Of a stretch of DNA of 50,799 nt, positions 1-8,817 are shown in pieces (the first letter of the stretch is position 1; each line of letters opens with the position of its first letter). Made by a program: the position numbers and the translations under genes. Where the stretch lies: NCBI GenBank assembly GCA_904420005.1, contig CAJFTT010000044.1:105766-156564 (forward strand), written 5' to 3'. This stretch comes from Candidatus Tabaqchalia intestinavium. GTDB lineage: Bacteria > Bacillota > Clostridia > Oscillospirales > CAJFTT01. Below the pieces are notes generated by a model. That model worked only from the letters and a program-made list of their open reading frames with translations. It was not told the DNA's origin and did no database searches.

Positions 1-1310
1 TTGGAGAACGAGGTGCTGGTGAGCAGGGTCGATTCCAAAAACGCCGTCGAGCCGCTGACCAGCACGCTCGAGCGCTGCGACTGATTGTTGATGGTGCGCT
101 CCTTCGTGCCGATGACCATCACGTCGAACGGGCCGGACTCGTCGTCCTCGCTGGTCGTGCCGGCGGCGGATTCCATCAGCTTGGCCGTCGAATAAGTCGA
201 GAGCACCGCGCTGGCCGAGACGCCGTTGCGGATCTCCTCCGCGGCGTAAATCGGGCGCGCCATCGGCGAGGCGAGATTGAGGCTGCTCGAGGACAGCTCC
301 GTGGAGAAAATGTCGGAATTATTATAGCCCACGCGCGGATACAGGATGTTGGAATTATAATAGTTGCCCGCGTCGGTCTCATAGACGATGCCGTCGCCCA
401 CCGTGATGCCCCACTCCTCCAGGAACATCTCGAGGTTGGGCAGGTCGGGGGTGTTGGGCGTGAGGAACACCATCAGGCCGCGGCCGAGCTGCTCGCCGTT
501 CTCGAGGAATTCGTCGAGCCTCTTCAGCTCCTCCTGGGTGAAGTCCGTCTTGGGATTGACGATCATGAGCACCGTCACATCCTCGTCGATCTCCTCGTCG
601 GTGCCGAGGTTGATGCCCTGGACGACGGAATAGACATTGCTGCGGATGAGGCTCTTGACCGTCGAGTCGTCCGCTGTCTGCAGGAAGCCTTCGTTATGTC
701 CGGTGACCAGGCCGATGGCCATCTGGTTGCCGGTATTGAGGTAGAGGATGGCCGAGGAAATGACCTGCTCGACCTTGCTGATGTCGTAAGTATATTCGCT
801 GTAGGTCGTCTGGGAGAAGAAATCATTGATGCTCACATGGCGGAAGTTCGTCACCTTCCCCTCCTCGGGCTGCTCTTTGGTCTGGATGATGACGTCGCCC
901 AGCGCAAACTCCTCCAGCTCGTACTGGGAGGTGAAGTTGACGTCGTCGAGAAGGCTCTGGTTGAAGGTCAGCGAAACCTTCCCGTTGCTCTTCTGCTCGA
1001 ATTCGCGCATGACATAGAGCGCCTGGCGGGCCTGATAGGATTCCTGCACGCCGGAGCTGGCTGTGAAATACACTTCGTCCATCAGCACGATGATCTCGAT
1101 CTCCTGCGGCATATTCTGCAGGTATTCGACGGTGTTGTTCTCCAAATGGAACAGGTTCTCCTCCGTCAGGTCAATGCGCAGCGGGTATCGATCGACCAGG
1201 ATGACGGCGATGGCGTTGATGAAGATGACCACCGCGATGAAGATGGCGGTCAGCGCCGTCGCGATGGAGCCGTATTTGAGCGCCTGTTTGTTCAGCTGCG
1301 GTTTTTTCAT
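1..1310 (-). CDS. GldG-like auxiliary protein of an ABC exporter (partial)
   Basis: The frame is open from an ATG at 1310 to the left edge, so the C-terminus lies outside the window. The N-terminus (MKKPQLNKQALKYGS) is basic and followed by a hydrophobic helix at about residues 15-38. A long extracytoplasmic region follows, with a motif like those of the GldG/ABC_transp_aux family (VILVDRYPLRIDLTEE, then a VTGHNEGF segment). Members sit beside an ABC-2 permease and ATPase and are thought to form an exporter or a surface-assembly complex; the substrate is unknown. It is the third gene of a minus-strand operon, 52 nt after the permease. The family call is by recognition; the function in this organism is inference. 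Confidence 0.75.
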   Translation of the reverse strand, partial: MKKPQLNKQALKYGSIATALTAIFIAVVIFINAIAVILVDRYPLRIDLTEENLFHLENNTVEYLQNMPQEIEIIVLMDEVYFTASSGVQESYQARQALYVMREFEQKSNGKVSLTFNQSLLDDVNFTSQYELEEFALGDVIIQTKEQPEEGKVTNFRHVSINDFFSQTTYSEYTYDISKVEQVISSAILYLNTGNQMAIGLVTGHNEGFLQTADDSTVKSLIRSNVYSVVQGINLGTDEEIDEDVTVLMIVNPKTDFTQEELKRLDEFLENGEQLGRGLMVFLTPNTPDLPNLEMFLEEWGITVGDGIVYETDAGNYYNSNILYPRVGYNNSDIFSTELSSSSLNLASPMARPIYAAEEIRNGVSASAVLSTYSTAKLMESAAGTTSEDDESGPFDVMVIGTKERTINNQSQRSSVLVSGSTAFLESTLLTSTSFS

Positions 1311-1362
1311 TGGTGTGACCATTCCTTTCGCAGTTACTCCGTGCGGATGCGGCCGGGCGCTC

Positions 1363-2070
1363 TCAGGCCCAGCGGCGCTTTTCCAGCGCGCGCACCGTCA
1401 GGAAGATGAAGACCGTCGCCACGCTGAGGTAATAGATCACGTCGGCGTAGCTGAAGATGCCGACGGAGAAGTCCTGGTACCGCGAAAAGAGGGAAGCCGC
1501 CAGGATGATCTGGGACACGATCTCCGGCAGGCCCGACAGCGTGGAAAACGACTGCAGGAGCAGCAGCATCAGCGCCACGCCGAAGGTGACGACAGCGGCG
1601 ATGATCTGGCTCTCGGTGAGGTTGGAGATGAACATGCCGATGGCGATCATGGCCGCGCCGACGAGGATCATGCCGAAGACGTTGCCGATGATGACCAGCG
1701 TGTCCACGCTGGCGAAGCTCGCGAGCGTGAGCGCATAGACGACTGTGATGGAGATGGCCACGAGATAGACCGTCATCGCGGCGAAGAATTTGCCCAACGT
1801 GATGGACAGCAGGCCGACCGGCGCGGTCAGCAGCGCCTGATCGGTTTTGTTGCGTTTCTCATCGGCCCAGATCTTCATGGTCAGCAGCGGGATGATGAAC
1901 ACCACGATCTGCTGAAACATGCTGAAAAACGAGCTCATCTCGGCCGAATAGGCCGTGATATTGGTCATGAAGAAGAACACGCCCGACAGAAACAGCACCA
2001 CCGCGATGAAGGTATACCCCGTCGCGGAATGAAAATACGACTTGAGCTCTTTCCTGTAAACCGCGCCCAT
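1363..2070 (-). CDS. ABC-2 type transporter permease (GldF-like)
   Basis: A 235-residue integral membrane protein starting MGAVYRKELKSYFHSATGY, the usual N-terminus of ABC-2 permeases in gliding-type or Nos-like exporters. About six hydrophobic segments are visible (near residues 18-40, 60-80, 95-120, 135-160, 165-185 and 205-228). The ATG at 2070 is chosen because it overlaps the TAA of the upstream ATPase gene by one base (TAATG), which suggests translational coupling. An upstream in-frame extension lies entirely inside the ATPase gene and is not credible. It presumably forms the membrane channel for the ATPase encoded just upstream. The transported substrate cannot be told from the sequence. 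Confidence 0.85.
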   Translation of the reverse strand: MGAVYRKELKSYFHSATGYTFIAVVLFLSGVFFFMTNITAYSAEMSSFFSMFQQIVVFIIPLLTMKIWADEKRNKTDQALLTAPVGLLSITLGKFFAAMTVYLVAISITVVYALTLASFASVDTLVIIGNVFGMILVGAAMIAIGMFISNLTESQIIAAVVTFGVALMLLLLQSFSTLSGLPEIVSQIILAASLFSRYQDFSVGIFSYADVIYYLSVATVFIFLTVRALEKRRWA

Positions 2071-3083
2071 TACTGCGCCGCCCCCTTCCGTTTGCCGCCC
2101 TTTTGCCGGGCGCCTTTGCCCGCCGGCCCCTTGCCGGCGTCGGGCTGCTCGCCCTCCTTGGCCGTCAGGCGCAGGAAGATGTCCTCCAGGTTGAGCTCGC
2201 TGTTGCGCAGGCCCATGAGCGGCCATTGGTTCTCGGCGAGCATGTCGAACATTGCGCGGCGCACGTCGAGCTTCTCGTCGGTCTCGACGAGGAAGTCCAC
2301 CGTGCCGCGCTCCTTGATCCCCTGCAGCTCGACCTTCTTGACGCCGTCGAGCTCGCGCAGGCGGCGCAGCACCTGGTCGGACGGGCCGGCGACGCGCACG
2401 GCCAGGCGGCTGCCGCCCATGAGCTTGGCGGACAGGTCGTCCGGCGTGTCGTCCGCGACGAGGCGGCCCTCATTGATGACGAGGATCCGGTCGCACACCG
2501 CCTGCACCTCCGAGAGGATATGCGTGGAGAAGATGACGGTATGCTGCTTGCCGAGGCTCTTGATGAGGTTACGGATCTCGATGATCTGCTTGGGGTCGAG
2601 GCCGACCGTCGGCTCGTCTAGGATGAGCACCTCGGGGTTGCCGATGAGCGCCTGCGCCAGGCCGACGCGCTGCTGGTAGCCCTTGGACAGGTGCTTGATG
2701 ATCCGCCCCGCCACGTCGCTGATCCGCACCAGGTCGCAGATCTCCTGCAAATGCGGCCCGCGGCGCAGCGAAACCTTTTTCAGGTCATAAATGAAATACA
2801 GGTAATCCCGCACCGTCATGTCGGGATACAGCGGCGGATGCTCCGGCAGGTAGCCGATCCTGGCCTTGGCCCTGTTCGGCTCGGTGAGGATGTCGCAGCC
2901 GCCGATGCTGACGGTGCCGGACGTCATGGAAAGATAGCCCGACAGGATGTTCATGGTGGTGGTTTTCCCCGCGCCGTTCGGGCCGAGGAAGCCGAGGATT
3001 TCCCCATCCTCGACGCGGAAGCTGATGTCGTCGACGGCCGTTTTGCTTCCGTACCGTTTGACCAGGTGGTTGACTTCGATCAT
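2070..3083 (-). CDS. ABC transporter ATP-binding protein (GldA-like)
   Basis: A 337-residue ATPase. Walker A is GPNGAGKT at residues 34-41, the ABC signature LSKGYQQR at 132-139 and Walker B/D-loop LDEPTVGLDP from 155. The C-terminal about 120 residues carry the accessory domain typical of ABC-2 exporters (GldA, NosF, CcmA-like) and end in a low-complexity basic/Gly-Ala tail. The ATG at 3083 has GGAG 7 nt upstream and gives the standard family N-terminus MIEVNHLVKRYG; a longer frame to 3119 adds no conserved residues. It is the first gene of the operon with the permease and GldG-like protein. It energises export of an unknown substrate. Confidence 0.9.
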   Translation of the reverse strand: MIEVNHLVKRYGSKTAVDDISFRVEDGEILGFLGPNGAGKTTTMNILSGYLSMTSGTVSIGGCDILTEPNRAKARIGYLPEHPPLYPDMTVRDYLYFIYDLKKVSLRRGPHLQEICDLVRISDVAGRIIKHLSKGYQQRVGLAQALIGNPEVLILDEPTVGLDPKQIIEIRNLIKSLGKQHTVIFSTHILSEVQAVCDRILVINEGRLVADDTPDDLSAKLMGGSRLAVRVAGPSDQVLRRLRELDGVKKVELQGIKERGTVDFLVETDEKLDVRRAMFDMLAENQWPLMGLRNSELNLEDIFLRLTAKEGEQPDAGKGPAGKGARQKGGKRKGAAQ

Positions 3084-3546
3084 AGCTTGACTCCATGCCT
3101 TTCCGGATTTTTTCGGCAAAAGGGCGAAGATTCCTTCTTGCCGGGAACAGAAATTGCGCAGTTTGCTACAATACCCATATCATAGCAGATATGGCGGTTC
3201 TGTATGTGAACAATGCATGAATTTGCAGAAACGAGGCAGAAAATCCTGTCCATTGTGCTGCATGCGGGCGGGGGAGCTCGCCATGACCGGCAGGGCCGCG
3301 CACGGCCGAGAACGGGAATCCGGCGGAGCGCAAGGGAACGCGGGGATATATTGACAATAAATCAATTTTCTGGTAAAATTTTTGTAAAAATAACGTCGCT
3401 TTGAAAAATCAAAAGCAGGCGCAATGCCTATTTCCTAACCATCCTGCATCCTCCGCCGCTGAAGCAACGCCCTGCGGAACGGCGTGTCAGCCTCGGAGCG
3501 AAAGCGGCAAAAACAGATTTCGTAATGATTTCTGGGGGGATTGCCT
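3084..3546. other. Divergent intergenic region
   Basis: This gap separates the minus-strand ABC operon from the plus-strand membrane protein gene and should hold both promoters. A strong plus-strand promoter is visible at 3351-3379. On the minus strand a TATGAT hexamer near 3181-3186 could be the -10 of the ABC operon, but I see no well-spaced -35. The region from about 3350 to 3440 is clearly AT-rich compared with its surroundings. No gene or repeat array is seen. Confidence 0.5.
3351..3379 (+). promoter_or_regulatory. Sigma-A type promoter
   Basis: A perfect TTGACA at 3351-3356 and TAAAAT at 3374-3379 are separated by 17 nt in an AT-rich stretch. The promoter points toward the membrane protein gene at 3547 and leaves a leader of roughly 160 nt. 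Confidence 0.75.
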
Positions 3547-4161
3547 ATGAAAAAATGGCAGAAGACCGCGCTGTGGACGGCCAACCTGGTGCTGGGGGTC
3601 GTGGTGCTGGCCGGGGTTTTGTTCTGGCTGTATCTGCTTTACATCGGCGGGCAGGAGGAGCGGCCGCAGGGCAACCCGGCGGATTTCTCCCGCAGCGGCC
3701 GGCAGGCCATCGCCGAGGCGCTGGGGGAGCGCTTCCTCGCCGCGCCGGAGACCGCCCCCTTCGAGGCGCTCGGCCCGGTGACGGCGGCGGCCGGGGCGGC
3801 GGAATATCTCGTGGAGCGCGACGCGCGCCTGCTGCGCTGCGAGGCGACGGTCGAGTACACGCCCGATTCGCTGCGCTTCGTGCAGCTTACGCTTGAATAC
3901 GGCTTCCTGCGCGATCCCGACGTGAAGCAGCCGGGCGTCGCCTGTCTCACACTGCCGGCGGGGGAGGAGTGGCAGCTGACGGTGGAGTTTGCCGAGCGCG
4001 GCTGCGCCGACAGCTTCCTGCGGACGAATCCGATGGAGGGGGCGGCCGTCGTGCCCGCCCCGCCGGACAACGCCGCGGTGCGTAGCCTGCTGCCGCCGGG
4101 CGCGGGCACGGCGGTGGTCCGCTTCGACGGGACGGAGGCAACCGTCGTCCCCGCCGCATGA
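3547..4161 (+). CDS. Hypothetical single-pass membrane protein
   Basis: A 204-residue protein starting MKKWQKTALWTANLV. One hydrophobic segment (about residues 8-32, including VVVLAGVLFWLYLLY) follows a basic N-terminus, so the rest (about 170 residues) is probably outside the membrane. That part is acidic and Ala/Pro-rich, with no motif I recognise. The ATG at 3547 is chosen because GGGGGGA ends 6 nt upstream; an in-frame TTG at 3541 is too close to that site. It is the only gene behind the promoter at 3351-3379, and a hairpin at 4340-4373 follows. I do not recognise the family and offer no function. Confidence 0.7.
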   Translation: MKKWQKTALWTANLVLGVVVLAGVLFWLYLLYIGGQEERPQGNPADFSRSGRQAIAEALGERFLAAPETAPFEALGPVTAAAGAAEYLVERDARLLRCEATVEYTPDSLRFVQLTLEYGFLRDPDVKQPGVACLTLPAGEEWQLTVEFAERGCADSFLRTNPMEGAAVVPAPPDNAAVRSLLPPGAGTAVVRFDGTEATVVPAA

Positions 4162-4339
4162 CGGCGGAGGGCGGGCGGCCTTCTCCCGCCGGTCTGCGCG
4201 CCGCGCGCCTGCCGCCGGTTTTCGAGGAGAATCCCGGCGACAGGCTCCCGCCGCAGGCCCATGCGTCCCGTCGTCTGAGCCGCCTGCTGCGCACACCCTT
4301 CTCACCCGCTCCCGGGGCTTTTCGCCCCGGCGGCAGAAA

Positions 4340-4373
4340 GGAGCGCCGCAAAGCCTGTGCTTTGCGGCGCTCC
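4340..4373. terminator. Bidirectional terminator-like hairpin
   Basis: A perfect 15-bp stem (left arm 4340-4354, right arm 4359-4373) with a 4-nt loop CTGT lies between two convergent genes. It is followed by CTTTCT on the minus strand and only weakly T-rich sequence on the plus strand. It sits 17 nt after the stop of the isomerase-like gene. Confidence 0.7.
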
Positions 4374-4389
4374 TTGGCAACTGCGCCTT

Positions 4390-5883
4390 TTACAGGACGA
4401 CGGTTTCGATCCCCAGGAACCTGCCGGTCTTTTCAAACAGGCCGGCGTTATGCCCCACGGACAGCGCGCAATGATGCGTCGGATATTCCGCAAACCATCT
4501 GTCCATATAGGTATCCGGGTCATACTTGAATCTCGCGGGGGTCTGGGTATTGCCGATGGCCATGATCGGGCCGTCGGTGGCCTCCGCTTCGCTGATGATG
4601 AGCTTTAGGCGGCCGTCTATCGTCTGGGTGACGTTCAGCGTGGTGATCGGCCCCGCTTTAACCTTTGCCTCCACGGAAACCCCGGTTCCCTTTTTGCCGT
4701 GGTAAACGCCCATCCCCCGCAGGATCGGCTTCCCGTCCGAAATGGACACGTGGAACGGTCCGTCGTGACCGATCAAAATCGTCCCGTCCACATAGTCCGT
4801 CACGACGATCTCGCAAAAGCTCCCGCCCGTTTCCAAAATATCGCAGATCTTCATGGCCAGCGCCGTCTTGATGTCGGCCTCGCCCGCGCAGGGGATCCCT
4901 CTGGCCGTCAGCAGCGAATGCCCCACGATAAAGCCGCTTTGCAGCTTTTCATAGTCGTTGCCGGCCGAGCCGTGGTAATAATAGGCCAGGGCGTCCAAAT
5001 CATAGGCCCGGACCATCCGCTCCTGCGCTGCCGCCACGGTAGCCGACCACCGCAGCTGCTCGTCCGTCGGCCTTTTGACAAGGGGATCGGACGGGGAATC
5101 CCCGGAGATCTCAAACATGTCGTGGATTTCTTCCAGCTTTTGTGCAATCTCCGCCGGCGTGACCTGCCTGACCATGCGGTCCAGGTCGCACATCTCCAAA
5201 ATCTCCACATGGATCTGGCTCTGCGCCTGCAGCATCGTGAAGTCGCTGTACATGTCCAGCATGCCGCTATAATTTCCGCCCAGGAAGCCAAAGCGCGCTT
5301 TTTTCAGGGTGGCCGCCACTTTCGCCGCCAGGATCCACTGGGAAATCTCCCTCCATGCCCGGACGGCCTCCGGCCGGGCGGCGGTGTTTTCATCGGTCAG
5401 GGAGATTGCCGGGGTTTTCTCCAGGCCCAGCAGGCCGTTCACGACGGTGTATTCGATCCCCGCCCGGTGAAACGCGTTGGCGATTTCCGGCGCGACGCAC
5501 GCGCCGCAATGGGCCAGCCATTCGCCCGTCGTGGTTTTTTCGTAGTTGATCCGCGCGGCCGGCTGCAAATTCAGCACGATCACCGGCGCCCGGCAGCGCT
5601 GATGCACCGGCAGAATCGAGCTGGAAGTGGCGTACGTGCCGCAATGGCAAAAGAGGATGTCCACATTCTGGGCGTTAAACCATTCGCCGGCCGCTCTGGC
5701 TGCGGTTTCGTCGTCCACCAGCCCGAAATTTTTCACCTCTCCCCAGGCGCGCATCTTCTGGGCGATCGCTTCTCCATAGGAGAGCAGGCGTTCCTTCAGC
5801 CCGGGGAACTGCGTCCAATAGGATTTCAATCCGCAGGTGTATAAGCCAATGCGGGGCGTGACTGCGTCTTTTATCTTTTCCAC
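4390..5883 (-). CDS. L-arabinose/L-fucose isomerase family protein
   Basis: A 497-residue protein, the usual length of L-arabinose isomerase. Family features are visible: AGEADIKTA (Glu335), the segment GGSFCEIVVTDYVDG (Glu358), IGHDGPFH (His373) and a C-terminal HH pair (about 470-471). These correspond in order to the metal-binding Glu/Glu/His/His of AraA. A GTG at 5883 is the start, with AGGAGG 6 nt upstream. No araB, araD, sugar transporter or sugar regulator is adjacent, and the sequence is divergent, so the substrate may not be arabinose. If catalytic, it would interconvert an aldose and ketose in the cytosol using a divalent metal. Family call good, substrate uncertain. Confidence 0.75.
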   Translation of the reverse strand: MEKIKDAVTPRIGLYTCGLKSYWTQFPGLKERLLSYGEAIAQKMRAWGEVKNFGLVDDETAARAAGEWFNAQNVDILFCHCGTYATSSSILPVHQRCRAPVIVLNLQPAARINYEKTTTGEWLAHCGACVAPEIANAFHRAGIEYTVVNGLLGLEKTPAISLTDENTAARPEAVRAWREISQWILAAKVAATLKKARFGFLGGNYSGMLDMYSDFTMLQAQSQIHVEILEMCDLDRMVRQVTPAEIAQKLEEIHDMFEISGDSPSDPLVKRPTDEQLRWSATVAAAQERMVRAYDLDALAYYYHGSAGNDYEKLQSGFIVGHSLLTARGIPCAGEADIKTALAMKICDILETGGSFCEIVVTDYVDGTILIGHDGPFHVSISDGKPILRGMGVYHGKKGTGVSVEAKVKAGPITTLNVTQTIDGRLKLIISEAEATDGPIMAIGNTQTPARFKYDPDTYMDRWFAEYPTHHCALSVGHNAGLFEKTGRFLGIETVVL

Positions 5884-5929
5884 AGCTGTCCTCCTTTTAC
5901 GCTCGCCCGGGGCGACCGCCTCCGGCCGG

Positions 5930-6077
5930 TTTCGTGCCCGCGGCGGGCAACGGGAAACACGGTTGTTCGGGGCCAGGCACGCACCCGGCTGCGCTTTCCC
6001 CGCTCACGGGCGCGCGCCTTCGTGGTTTAAGCTGATTTTCCGCGCCTCATGGCGTTCCCCCTGCCCCGGGTACGCCT
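5930..6077 (+). repeat. CRISPR-like 61-bp array A
   Basis: Three degenerate repeats begin near 5930, 5991 and 6052, exactly 61 bp apart. The clearest core is TTTCCCCGCTCACGGGC (from 5995). The repeat is about 28 nt, and the intervening segments of about 33 nt share nothing with each other. The segment between the second and third repeats (6019-6051) recurs in array A' at 6477-6509. Confidence 0.55.
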
Positions 6078-6595
6078 GGCTGCCCCCCGCGGGTCTGTAT
6101 CGGCTTTGCGCCCGCGAAAATGCCGGCCCCGGCGGCGGGCGGAAATCGCAGGGGGCCGGGGCGCCGCGAACCGGCGGACAGTCGCGCGCCGGCGGATGAC
6201 CGCGCGCCGCGTGCAGGGGAAGCGTCGCCCGTGTCCGTTCCGGCCGCCGCGCGCGGGGCCTTGCCCCCGAGGGCAGGCTGGTTGCTTTCTTCTATTAACC
6301 AGATTATAACAAGGGGATCTCGCGAAGTCAACGCCCGGGGTGGGCAGGGGAAACGGCAGTTTTGTTTACAAAGCACGCCGGTCCGCCGCGCTTTCCCCAG
6401 CCTCGGGCGCGCCTGCAAAGCACAATTCCCTGCGGCGCAGGCGGGCGAGTGTTTTCCCCGCTCGCGGGCGCGTGCCTTCGTGGTTTAAGCTGATTTTCCG
6501 CGCCTCATGGCGCTTTCCCTGTCCCCGGATACGCCTGGCTGCCCCATCCGCGGGTCTGTATCGGCTTTGCGCCCGCGAAAACGCCGCGGCCCCGG
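5990..6595. repeat. Direct duplication of a ~140-bp intergenic segment
   Basis: Positions about 5991-6130 and 6449-6595 are near-identical (shared landmarks CCTTCGTGGTTTAAGC, GGGTCTGTATCGGC and CTTTGCGCCCGCGAAAA), with offset 458-461 bp and a few substitutions and one small indel. Each copy holds two repeats of the 61-bp array and the same spacer-like segment. The second copy runs straight into the duplicated mnmE fragment. Confidence 0.85.
6388..6537 (+). repeat. CRISPR-like 61-bp array A'
   Basis: Three repeats begin at 6388, 6449 and 6510, exactly 61 bp apart. Cores are CTTTCCCCAGCCTCGGGC, TTTTCCCCGCTCGCGGGC and CTTTCCCTGTCCCCGGA. The TTTTCCCCGC...GCGGG pattern is the one seen in type I-E CRISPR repeats. 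No leader or cas gene is nearby. Confidence 0.6.
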
Positions 6596-6885
6596 CGGCG
6601 CGCTGGCGCAGGCCGGAGAGCAGCCCCGCGTCAGGATCGGCCTGCCCCACGCCCGTCAGCTCGCGCACCGCCGCCAGGCCGGGGATCTCCCCGCCCTGCC
6701 GCGCGCTGGCAAATACAACATGTTGAAATTTCCCCTGAATATACGCTGCGTCAATTCTCTGCGGCAGATCGGTCTTGTTGATGACGGCGATGGCCGCCTT
6801 GCCCCGCAGCGCGCGCACGAGAGCGAAGTCCTCCTCCTCCAGCGGCTGCCCGCCGTCGAACACCGCCAGCGCCAGCGCCGCGACC
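6596..6885 (-). pseudogene. Duplicated internal fragment of mnmE
   Basis: About 285 bp nearly identical to mnmE positions about 7068-7360 in the same orientation. It covers roughly MnmE residues 297-394 (end of the G domain and start of the C-terminal helical region; FDGGQPLEEEDFALVRALRG is readable). It carries several substitutions and a 3-nt deletion in a GCC run. It abuts the stop codon of intact mnmE and has no start, G1 motif or C-terminus, so it is a non-functional partial duplication. On the other side it joins the duplicated intergenic segment. A mis-assembly is a possible alternative. Confidence 0.8.
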
Positions 6886-8256
6886 TCACTTGCCGACGCA
6901 GAAGGTGGAAAAAACCGTGTCGAGGATGCTGTCCGTCGCGCGCTCGCCCGTGATCTCGTCGAGCTGCAAAATGGCGTCCTGGACGCAGACGGCCACCGCG
7001 TCGAGCGTCACGCCCGCCCGCGCCGCGCCCAGCGCCTCCTCCACCGCCTCCAGCGCCCGGCGCGCGGCGTCGCGCTGGCGCAGGCCGGAGAGCAGCCCCG
7101 CGTCGGGATCGGCCTGCCCCACGCCCGTCAGCTCGCGCACCGCCGCCGCCAGGCCGGGGATCTCCCCGCCCTGCCGCGCGCTGGCAAATACAACATGTTG
7201 AAAATTCTCCTGAATATACGCTGCGTCAATTCTCTGCGGCAGATCGGTCTTGTTGACGACGGCGATGGCCGCCTTGCCCCGCAGCGCGCGCACGAGCGCG
7301 AAGTCCTCCTCCTCCAGCGGCTGCCCGCCGTCGAACACCGCCAGCACCAGCGCCGCCGCCTCGACCCGGCGCCGGGCGTAGGCCACGCCGATCTTCTCCA
7401 CCGCGCCGCGCGCGTCGCGCAGGCCGGCCGTATCCGCCAGCCGCAGCACGACGCCGCCGACCGTCACCGTCTCCTCCACGACGTCGCGCGTCGTCCCCGC
7501 GATGTCGGTCACGATGCTGCGCTCATAACCGGCGAGCAGGTTCATCAGCGTGGATTTGCCCGCGTTGGGCCGTCCGCACAGCACCGTATCCACCCCGTCG
7601 CGCAGCGCCATCCCGGCCTTGGAGGTGTCCAGCAGCGCCCGCAGCGCCGCGGCGGCCTCTTCCAGCGCGGCCTCCAGCGCCTGCGGGGAGAGCGCCTCGA
7701 CATCCTCCTCCGGGAAATCGCTCCACGCCGCGGCATGCGCCGCCAGCGCGACGAGCCCCGTGCGGATCCCCGTGATCCGGCGGTACAGCGCGCCGTCGCG
7801 CGCGGCGTTGGCCGCCCGCAGCGCGAGCTCCCCCTGCGCGCCGATCGTGGCCATGACGGCCTCCGCCTGCGTCAGATCCATTTTCCCGTGCAGGAACGCG
7901 CGGCGCGTGAACTCTCCCGGGCCCGCCGGCGCGGCCCCTGCGGCGTACAGCGCCTCGAGCAGCCGCTCCATGATGAACAGCCCGCCATGGCAGGACAGCT
8001 CCACCACGTCCTCGCCCGTATAGGAATGCGGCGCGCGGAACACCAGCGCCACGCATTCGTCCAGCTTCTCGCCCGCCGCCGTGCGCGCGTCGCCCAGCGC
8101 CGCCGTGTAGCCCGGCATCGCGGCGAGCGTCTTGGCGGGATTGCGCGGGAAAAACACCTTCCCCGCGACGGCGAAGGCGTCCCGCCCCGAGATGCGCAGC
8201 ACGCCGATGCCGCCGGCGCGGCAGCCCGAGGCGATGGCCGCGATGGTTCTCTCCAT
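6886..8256 (-). CDS. mnmE: tRNA uridine-5-carboxymethylaminomethyl GTPase MnmE
   Basis: A 456-residue protein of standard MnmE length. The order is an N-terminal folate-binding domain (about 1-118), a helical domain with an inserted Ras-like G domain (P-loop GRPNAGKST at 228-236, later the NKTD motif), and the C-terminal catalytic CVGK at 453-456. With MnmG it modifies the wobble U34 of certain tRNAs. The ATG at 8256 has AAGGAG 8 nt upstream. The usual Firmicutes neighbours (jag/rnpA/mnmG) are not in this window. A fragment of the gene is duplicated immediately downstream, and a periodic repeat array lies immediately upstream. Confidence 0.97.
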   Translation of the reverse strand: MERTIAAIASGCRAGGIGVLRISGRDAFAVAGKVFFPRNPAKTLAAMPGYTAALGDARTAAGEKLDECVALVFRAPHSYTGEDVVELSCHGGLFIMERLLEALYAAGAAPAGPGEFTRRAFLHGKMDLTQAEAVMATIGAQGELALRAANAARDGALYRRITGIRTGLVALAAHAAAWSDFPEEDVEALSPQALEAALEEAAAALRALLDTSKAGMALRDGVDTVLCGRPNAGKSTLMNLLAGYERSIVTDIAGTTRDVVEETVTVGGVVLRLADTAGLRDARGAVEKIGVAYARRRVEAAALVLAVFDGGQPLEEEDFALVRALRGKAAIAVVNKTDLPQRIDAAYIQENFQHVVFASARQGGEIPGLAAAVRELTGVGQADPDAGLLSGLRQRDAARRALEAVEEALGAARAGVTLDAVAVCVQDAILQLDEITGERATDSILDTVFSTFCVGK

Positions 8257-8288
8257 GTGGGATTCTCTCCTTTTCCTGCAGGATATAG

Positions 8289-8505
8289 GCGCCTGCGTCA
8301 GGCGCGCGGGGGTATTTTCCGTCCGGTTCTGCGATCCCTCCACGGCGGCGGCCTGCACCAGGCGCGTGGTGGGGATATTTCCGCCGCCAGCGCCGCAGCT
8401 GCCGGCAGACAGGCCCCTGCGCCAGGCGCGTGGGGACGTTTCTATCGCCCCAGTCGTGGTACGTATATTTGCGATCCCTGCGTCAGGCGCGCGTGGCCGT
8501 TTCCC
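8289..8505 (-). repeat. CRISPR-like ~61-bp array B
   Basis: Four repeats start at 8292, 8352, 8416 and 8477 (spacings 60, 64, 61). Each begins CCTGC, has the core CAGGCGCG (8300-8307 in the first) and ends with a G-rich part and TTTCC. On the complementary strand the order is GGAAA...CCCC...CGCGCCTG, similar to the other arrays. The array begins 33 nt upstream of mnmE. Between it and metY (8506-8817) I see only GC-rich sequence with no gene. Confidence 0.6.
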
Positions 8506-8817
8506 CAGCGCGCCGCCGCGCAACCAACGGTCAGAACCATCCGGCAGGCCGCGCGTTCCCTTCGGGGCGAGCGCCTTGCCGGCACGGCCGGGGGCGCGCC
8601 GGCCGCCGCGCGGCGTTTCGCGGGCCTTCGCGCGCGGGGCGCGCTCCATGCATGCCCGCCTCCGGGCGCGGGGGCGTTTCTGCGCCGGCCCCACGCAGGG
8701 GCGAGGCGACGACACGCCGGGTCTCCGGACGTCTCCGGGAACCGGCGTGTCTGCTTTGGGTCGGCGGCTGCGGCCGGGATCCGGCCCGCCGTTTCCTGCG
8801 CGCCGGCGCGGCCGGCG

